64,000 nucleotides of DNA from Magnolia sinica (lineage: Eukaryota > Streptophyta > Magnoliopsida > Magnoliales > Magnoliaceae): positions 64,302,001-64,366,000 of the forward strand of contig NC_080586.1 of assembly GCF_029962835.1 (NCBI RefSeq). The letters are read 5' to 3'. Position numbers and translations under genes: made by a program. The notes below the pieces were generated by a model, which searched no databases, had not been told where the DNA came from, and saw nothing but the letters and a program-made list of their open reading frames with translations. Below are positions 57,567 to 64,000 of the stretch, piece after piece. Every line of letters starts with the position of its first letter. Positions within the stretch are counted from its first letter, which is position 1.

Positions 57567-58221
57567 TAGGGCTGCAATTTGGGTACGGATCAACCCGAAC
57601 CTGATTGACCCAATATGGCTTTTGCAAGCACCTCGTCCCGGGAATTGGTATATCAATTGGTTTCTCCTGGGTTCAGCTTGCTAATTACGGAGGCTGCTTT
57701 GTACATTGAGAACATGGGAAGGTCCAGTCTAGTCTCCTCCGCGTTTGGTTCAGCAGGTTCATCAATTTGATCCACCGGTCAAGTGTCTGACGCAGGTATT
57801 GCTTTTGTACCTCCATGATAGCATTCGCTCAGTGACAGAAAGAGCTCTACTGGGAACTTGTACATCATTCAGGTAACTTCAAGACAAGGTTGATTCTCAT
57901 AGTGTGGCGTCCTTGATTGTTAATGGCGATGCAGGGGTTTAGGGAGTTATGGCCCAGAGGATTTGGGGTTCATTTCAGAAACCCAAGTTCGGGTCAGTTT
58001 GGGTTGAGTTGTCAAGATCCTCAGGTTGGGTTCAGATTGAGCAAATTCCAGTCGGGTTAGGTTGGGCTGGGAATATTCACATGTATTTGGATCAGGTTGG
58101 GTCGAGTATAGAGGACTTCAATTTGGTTTGGGTTGGGTAACTCGGGTTGGAATTTGTGTCAGGTTGAGTTGGGCCCGGGTTGACCCTCAATCCAACCCAA
58201 CTCGCCTGAGTTGCACCGCTA
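57567..58221. mobile_element. hAT-like element (655 bp, perfect 8-bp TSD gtcaaaca)
   Basis: Ends tagggctgcaatttggg / ctgagttgcaccgcta; gtcaaaca at 57559-57566 and 58222-58229. The right half is rich in gggttgggt-type motifs. It lies in the intron upstream of reductase B's last exon. Confidence 0.85.
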
Positions 58222-58474
58222 GTCAAACACTTGGAATAGCCTAAGCAACTGACACCGTCCGATGAACAGAAAGAATCAATAGTTATATTTCCTAGGTGAC
58301 TGCTCAGAGGCAGATTAGTCACTGTGACAACCAACCTGAAGTTTCCCAAAGGAAGAATCAATCTTACTCTTATTTCCATGATAATTGAATTTAACCACAA
58401 GTTCAAGAGAAGAAGATATCTTCAAACAGAAATTAAACACAGCTAGATCTGAAGTTTCATCCCAATGGAAAGAT

Positions 58475-58993
58475 GAGCTTTGTTAAATGCACATGTGGGT
58501 GCAGTAAAGCTCATGTACACACCACACGTGGCAGCATGGCATGATGGGTCCGAGATCAAAGTATGCAAAAATGGTTACATAATGTAAACAGATGAAGTGG
58601 GTCTCGGAAAAGGTATTCTGTAACAGTAACAGTGGCCGTAATGGCTACGGCCGTCATTACCATTACAGAATACCTTGTCCAAGACCCAATTCATCCGTTA
58701 GAACAGAACCACTACATTGATGCCCTAGCCCAAGAATCAGGTTGATCCACTGGTCAGGTGGCCCGCGGTTTGCAAAATAATGTAAGGCTTTGAAAAACTT
58801 GGCTCTAGTTTTCTACCATCCACCTATTTCCAATATTGGGGCCCACAAGCTGAGTAGATCAAATATATTTTTGAGAAAACATGTAAAAGGTCGGACCAAC
58901 TGATAGATGGTTTGGATCTTGCACTGTGCCATGCTTGCACATGTAACATATCCATGACCTTTACTGCACATGCGGTTGTGCTTAGCAAAGCTG
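58475..58993 (+). mobile_element. Mutator-type MITE family C, copy 2 (perfect 9-bp TSD tggaaagat)
   Basis: Starts gagctttgttaaatgcac, ends tgcttagcaaagctg; tggaaagat at 58466-58474 and 58994-59002. Collinear with 16906-17279 but with about 125 bp extra around 58556-58680, including a palindrome. Confidence 0.88.
58610..58676. repeat. 67-bp near-perfect palindrome nested in the MITE
   Basis: aaggtattctgtaacagtaa pairs with ttaccattacagaatacctt, centre gtaatggctacgg. Same CCGTAAT/ATTACGG style as the small foldbacks at 2.9, 5.1 and 8.2 kb. Confidence 0.9.
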
Positions 58994-59003
58994 TGGAAAG
59001 ATA

Positions 59004-60390
59004 ATGATGTAGGATAATTAACCACTAGCTCTAAAAGCTCGAACTGTTAGAGTATGGCGAATTAATCCCTTTATCTCATTGCCCAGGCCCCATGTCTCAT
59101 GGGTTAGGCCCTCAGTTGAACCCCCCTCATGGGCCCCAAATCACATGGGTACCGCCTCACACGAGCCACCCGAGTCACACAGGTGGGGCCCGCATCTCAC
59201 GAGCCACCTGCCTCACACAGGCCACCCACCCCGAGTGTGCCCCTGCATCTCACAGGCCACCCCACTCGAGCCCGGTGTGAAAATGCCCCCGCATTAATCA
59301 CCCTCGGTGAGGAGTCTCGAACATGAGACCTTCCGCTCTGATACCAATTTGATGTAGGACAATTAACCACTTGCTCTAAAAGCTCGAACTATTAGAGTAT
59401 GGTGAATTAATCCCTTTATCTCATTGCCCAGGCCCCACGTCTCATGGGTTAGGCCCTCAGTCGAACCTCCCTCGTGGGCCCCAAATCACATGGGTACCGC
59501 CTCACACTAGCCACTAGAGTCACACGAGTGGGGCCCGCATCTCATGAGCCACTTGCCTCACATAGGCCGCCCACCCCGAGTGTGCCCCTGCATCTCACAG
59601 GCCAATGCCACCCCACTCGAGCCAGATGTGAAAATGCCCCCGCATGAATATTTGATGTAGGACAATTAACCACTTGCTTTAAAAGCTCGAACTGTTAGAG
59701 TATGACGAATTAATCCATTTATCTCATTGCCCAGGCCCCACGTCTCATGGGTTAGGCCCTCGGTCGAACTCCCCTTGTGGTCCCCAAATCACATGGGTAC
59801 CGCCTCACACGAGCCACCCGAGTCACAGGGTGGGGCCCGCATCTCACGAGCCACCTGCCTCACACAGGCCGCCCACCCCGAGTGTGCCCTTGCATCTCAC
59901 AGGCCACCCCACTCGAGCCTGGTATGAAAATATCCCGCATTAATAATTTGATGTAGGACAATTAACCACTTGCTCTAAAAGCTCGAACTGTTAGATTATG
60001 GTGAATTAATCCATTTATCTCATTGCTAAGGCCCCACGTCTCATGGGTTAGGCCCTCGGTCGAACCCCCCTCGTGGGCCCCAAATCACATGGGTACCACC
60101 TCACACGAGCCACCCGAGTCACACGGGTGGGGCCCGCATCTCACGAGCCACCTGCCTCACACAGGCCGCCCACCCCGAGTGTGCCCCTATATCTCACAGG
60201 CCACCCCACTCGAGCCCGGTGTGAAAATGCCCCCGCATTAATCACCCCTGATGAGGAGTCTCAAACACGAGACCTCCCGCTCTGATACCAATTTGATGTA
60301 GAACAATTAACCACTTTCTCTAAAAGCTCGAACTATTGGAGTATGATGAATTAATCCCTTTATCTCATTTGATGAGTATATGAGTCTAGA
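59004..60390 (-). repeat. Retroelement-derived tandem array, about 300/345-bp units
   Basis: Units start (t)gatgtaggacaattaacc at about 59004, 59350, 59652, 59949 and 60293; spacing 346, 302, 297, 344. The two longer units end in gctctgatacca, the reverse complement of the LTR primer site, directly before the next tttgatgtagga. So on the minus strand each long unit looks like an LTR end plus primer site plus leader. Fossil; no coding part. GC-rich with many gggcccgcatctcacgagcc motifs. Confidence 0.75.
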
Positions 60391-60435
60391 TTTATTGAGT
60401 TAATTTTCATTTGAGGAGTATATGAGTCTATATGC

Positions 60436-63400
60436 ATGAAATCTATTCTGAAGTCTCTACATATCATAAATGCAAAAGAGTTTGAAAAAGAGACAGCGGA
60501 TGATTCGACGGTGAACGCCCTAATGGCTAGGGAAGTTACACTCGAGGTTCATGTAGAGTTACCCCCTAAGGTGACTTCGGTTCTTGAGGAGTACAATGAT
60601 GTATTCCCTGAGGATTTACTAAATGAGCTTCCACCTATGCAGGACATCCAGCATGCCATTGATTTCGTCCCGGGGTCTTCTTTACCGAACCTTCCTCATT
60701 ACAGGATGAATCCTGCAGAGCATGCAGAGTTGCATAGATAGGTAAATGAGCTCCTGCAAAAAGGTTTCATCTGTGAGAGCATGAGTTTGTGTGTCGTACC
60801 AGCGCTCTTAATGCCTAAGAAAGATGGTAAGTGGCAGATGTGTGTGGATAGTAGGGCCATTAATAAGTTCACGATCAAGTATCGGTTTCCGATACCGAGG
60901 TTTGATGATATGTTAGACATGATGGCTAGATCCATCATTTTTTCTAAGATAGACCTCAAGAGCGGGTATCATCAGATACGTATACGTCCAGGAGATGAGT
61001 GGAAGACAACCTTCAACACGAAGGATGGGTTGTACGAGTGGTTGGTCGTGCCCTTTGGCTTACTAATGCACCCAGTACTTTAATGCGTGTGATGACCTAG
61101 GTTTTGAGACCCTTTATGGGGAAGTTCTTAGTGGTTTATTTTGATAACATTCTCATATATAGTACCACTATAGAGCTGCATCTCGACCACTTGAGGCAGG
61201 TCTGTAGTGTCCTGAGGGCGGAGAGGTTATGTGCGAACCTTAAGAAATATTCGTTCCTGTCTGATAGGGTTGTCTTCTTCGGGTTCATAGTGTCGTCTAT
61301 AGGGATGCGAGCAGATCCAGAAAAAGTCAAGGCCATAGTTGACTGGCTTGAACCGCGGAACATACATGAAGTGAGAAGCTTTCATGGCTTAGCCACATTT
61401 TATCGTCGGCTCATTCGAGGGTTTAGCACTATTATGGCTCCCATTACTAATTACATTAAAAAGGGAGAGTTCATATGGTCTAAGGCCGTAGGTAAGGCAT
61501 TCAAAGATATTAAGGGCAAGATGATAGAGGCTCCCGTCATGCGTCTTTCAGATTTTTCTAAAGTCTTTGAAGTAGCGTGTGATGCTTCAGGCGTAGGTAT
61601 AGGAGGAGTACTAAGCCAAGAGGGTCATCCAGTTGCCTATTTCAGTGAGAAACTGAATGAGGCAAAACAAAAGTATTCCACCTATGACAAAGAATTTTAT
61701 GCAGTTGTGCAATCGCTACATCATTGGCGTCATTATCTTCTACCGCAAGAATTTGTCTTGTTTTCTGATCACGAGGCTTTGAGGTATTTGAATTCCCAAA
61801 AGAAGCTTAACCTAAGGCATGCCAAGTGGGCAGTGTTTCTTCAGGAATATTCATTTGTCCTTAAACATAAAGCCGGGATCAAGAACAAACCAGCCGATGC
61901 CCTTAGTAGGAGAGTGACATTGCTCAATTCCTTGAGTGTAGAAGTTGTCGGGTTTGAGCAATTGAAAGACGAGTATCCCATGTGTCCAGATTTTGGGGGA
62001 ACATACGTGTCACTCTTAGGTGCCCAGCATAGTTCGGGTGAGTTCGTGATGAAAGATGGTTTCCTTTTCAAAGGACACCGACTTTGTATTCCCCGCACTT
62101 CCCTCCGGGATTTCCTTGTCTGAGAGCTTCATGCTGGAGGTATTGTTGGCCATTTTGGTCGAGATAAGACCATCGCCCTAGTGGAGGATCAATTTTATTG
62201 GCCAAGTCTCAAGCGAGACATAGCCAAAATTTTAGGGCAATGTCGAACATGTCAACTGGCAAAATAGAAGCAAAATACTGGATTGTATACGCCATTGCCA
62301 GTGCCACACACACCGTGGCAAGATATCAATATGGATTTCGTGCTTGGACTTCCTAAGACAATTAAAAAGCACGATTCCATTTTTGTGGTCGTGGACCGTT
62401 TCTCAAAAATGGCCCACTTTCTCCCTTGTTCTAAAACCTCAGATGCGTCCAATATAGCTAAGATTTTCTTTGAGGGGGTAGTTCGATTACATGGTTTGCC
62501 TAGGACCATAGTGTCTGACAGGGATGTCCAGTTTACTAGTTATTTTTGGAAGACATTATGGCATATGATGGGGATGAGACTTCAGTTCTTGTCTGCCTAC
62601 CATCCTCAAACTGATGGCCAAACTGAGGTTGTGAATCGAAGTCTCGGAAATCTACTACAATGTTTGGTAGGTGAACACATTAAAACTTGGGACTTAGTCC
62701 TGCCAGTCGCCGAGTTTGCATATAACAGTTCCATTAATAGGTCTACGGGTATGAGCCCATTCGAGATTGTTAGTGGTTACAAACCTAGACTTCCCATAGA
62801 TTTGTTACCTATGTCAGTCACCCAGAGGACCTCAAAGTCAGCTGATGCATTTTCCCATCACATTCATGAGTTGCATGTAGAGATTAGGAGGCAGATAAAT
62901 GCTAGTAGTGAACAATACAAAATTTTAGCTGACTTACATCGTAGAATTCAAGAATTTAATGAGGGTGATTATGTAATGGTTAGGATGAGGCCAGAACGGT
63001 TCCCACAAGGTACCGTTAAGAAGTTACAAGCACGCAGTGCTAGACCATTTAAGATTCTGAAAAAGATTGGGTCCAATGCGTATGTGATAGATCTTTCACC
63101 TCGCATGGGGATTAGTTCAACATTCAATGTGGAGGATCTCATGCCTTGTTTAAGCCATCCCATAGACCCTAATTTTGTTCAAACCATTGGCCAATTTCTA
63201 AATTTTCTTCCCAACCTACACCACCTATGCCTACTATACTTGAGATAAGAGAAGAACTTAAAGGAATTGTGGATGAGCAAATTGTTTCCACTCGAGACGG
63301 TGGATTTCAGAGGTACTTAGTGAAGTGGAAGAACAAACCATCATCTGACTGTACATGGTTGACAAAAGCAGAGTTGCAGCGACTAGATCCAGATTTGTTA

Positions 63401-64000
63401 GAAAAGCACAAGAGTTTTATCTTGCCGGAGTCGAGATCTTCTCAGCCAAGGGGAGTTGATGTGGACACCAGGCCATTCAAAGTATATCAACACAAGAGGC
63501 ATGCGTTACCCGTGTCAATGTGGTTAGATGACAAATACGGGTCAGGTCTCTAGAGGTTGAAGACCTTACACATGTGTTCGTGACATGTGTAAGTTGCTTA
63601 TAAAAGACATTTTGACCGTTGGATCGCGAGGATGGTGTGATCGGACCGTTGGATCGTCACGGCCCACCCTCATTACACCACCTTCACAGCGCTATCATCG
63701 GGGCCCATCGGGCATTTTCAATTTGCATTTAGTTTATGAACAATTGACTGATTTAAGTTTTGAGACAATTCGTGCACAATTTTGTGCAAATTTCTTTTTT
63801 TTTGAAACTTTTTTTTAGTAGGGGTATTTTGGTAATTTCATGTAATTACGAATTTATAAGGGTTGCCCTTAACCCCTAGGATGTTATGTTATGTTATGTT
63901 TTGTTTATGAAATTAAAAAAAAAAAAAAAAAAAGAGTTTTTTTGCTTTTAACGATTTCGTCTTCGACTTCTAGTGATTGGAAGAGGCCATGAGGCCCAGG
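60436..64000 (+). mobile_element. Ty3/gypsy chromovirus fossil, 5'-truncated, runs to window end
   Basis: Parts in order: start of reverse transcriptase (about 60560; SVLEEYNDVFPEDL, QDIQHAIDFVPGSSLPNLPH), RT core (about 60780-61300; [19 protein letters not shown]), RNase H (about 61540-61920; EVACDASGVGIGGVLSQEGH), zinc-binding and integrase (about 62080-63150; VVDRFSKMAHFLPCSKTSD, HPQTDGQTEVVNRS), chromodomain (about 63230-63430; RYLVKWKNKPSSDCTWL). The chromodomain makes it a chromovirus; the integrase style suggests the CRM/Reina/Galadriel side. Gag, protease and 5' LTR are absent, replaced by the tandem array. About four breaks, so fairly young. 63560-64000 looks like 3' untranslated/LTR sequence with a (ttatg)n and poly-A run; its end is outside the window. 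Confidence 0.85.

Noticed and set aside
59079-60285. His/Pro-rich ORFs of 60-72 codons
   Set aside because: Repeated products of the 300/345-bp tandem array; frames shift between units.

Overview
The window is plant nuclear DNA dominated by transposable elements. Signs are plant LINE-L1 and RTE fragments, hAT/Mutator/Tourist-type MITEs, a tRNA-derived SINE, copia and chromovirus gypsy remnants, and intron-bearing plant genes. Dispersed hairpin-forming repeats of the 'ccatcatgatgtatgtg...ttttagggcatgag...cagatccaaa' kind recall, from memory only, interspersed repeats of magnoliid genomes (laurel/magnolia group). I favour a magnoliid or other large-intron angiosperm but cannot prove it.

1-10.2 kb: two LTR-like copies (start of window and 9.65-10.2 kb) bracket about 9 kb of mostly non-coding DNA with a decayed L1 tail, an hAT remnant, a SINE with a perfect 16-bp target duplication and hAT MITEs. 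10.2-17.3 kb: more hAT MITEs and two RTE LINE tails, one with a MITE inserted in its 3' end (perfect 8-bp target duplication). 17.35-25.97 kb (minus strand): exons 2 and 1 of a host NADPH-dependent reductase of the cinnamoyl-CoA reductase/phenylacetaldehyde reductase type, split by an 8.3-kb intron holding a gypsy 5' piece, a LINE ORF1 scrap and a copia fossil with one LTR. The terminal exon of a second gene of this family lies at 57.3-57.4 kb (minus), so the locus was a reductase gene cluster pushed apart by transposons.

26.77-50.57 kb, between the two reductase genes, looks like one giant Mutator-like element (MULE) of about 23.8 kb. It has long terminal inverted repeats and, inside them, arrays of one 21-bp minisatellite lying in opposite orientations at the two ends. 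Inside are a mudrA transposase relic reading in from the left, a DUF1985-Ulp1 (C48 SUMO-protease-like) gene reading in from the right, a third coding unit resembling the 'putative plant transposon protein' domain, and fragments of three unrelated host genes (DEAD-box helicase exons with splice sites, a kinesin P-loop exon, an LRR exon) packed into 0.9 kb. The right end is swollen by a tandem 2-kb duplication of telomere-like TTTAGG repeats, a Tourist MITE and minisatellite. An array of the palindrome CGATATATCG sits in the middle.

50.6-64 kb: hairpin repeats, hAT-like elements with clear target duplications, the second reductase's last exon, a Mutator-type MITE with its own inner palindrome, a four-to-five-unit retroelement-derived tandem array, and a 5'-truncated chromovirus that runs to or past the window end. 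No rRNA, tRNA or CRISPR was found. Domain names are from reading, not from a search.
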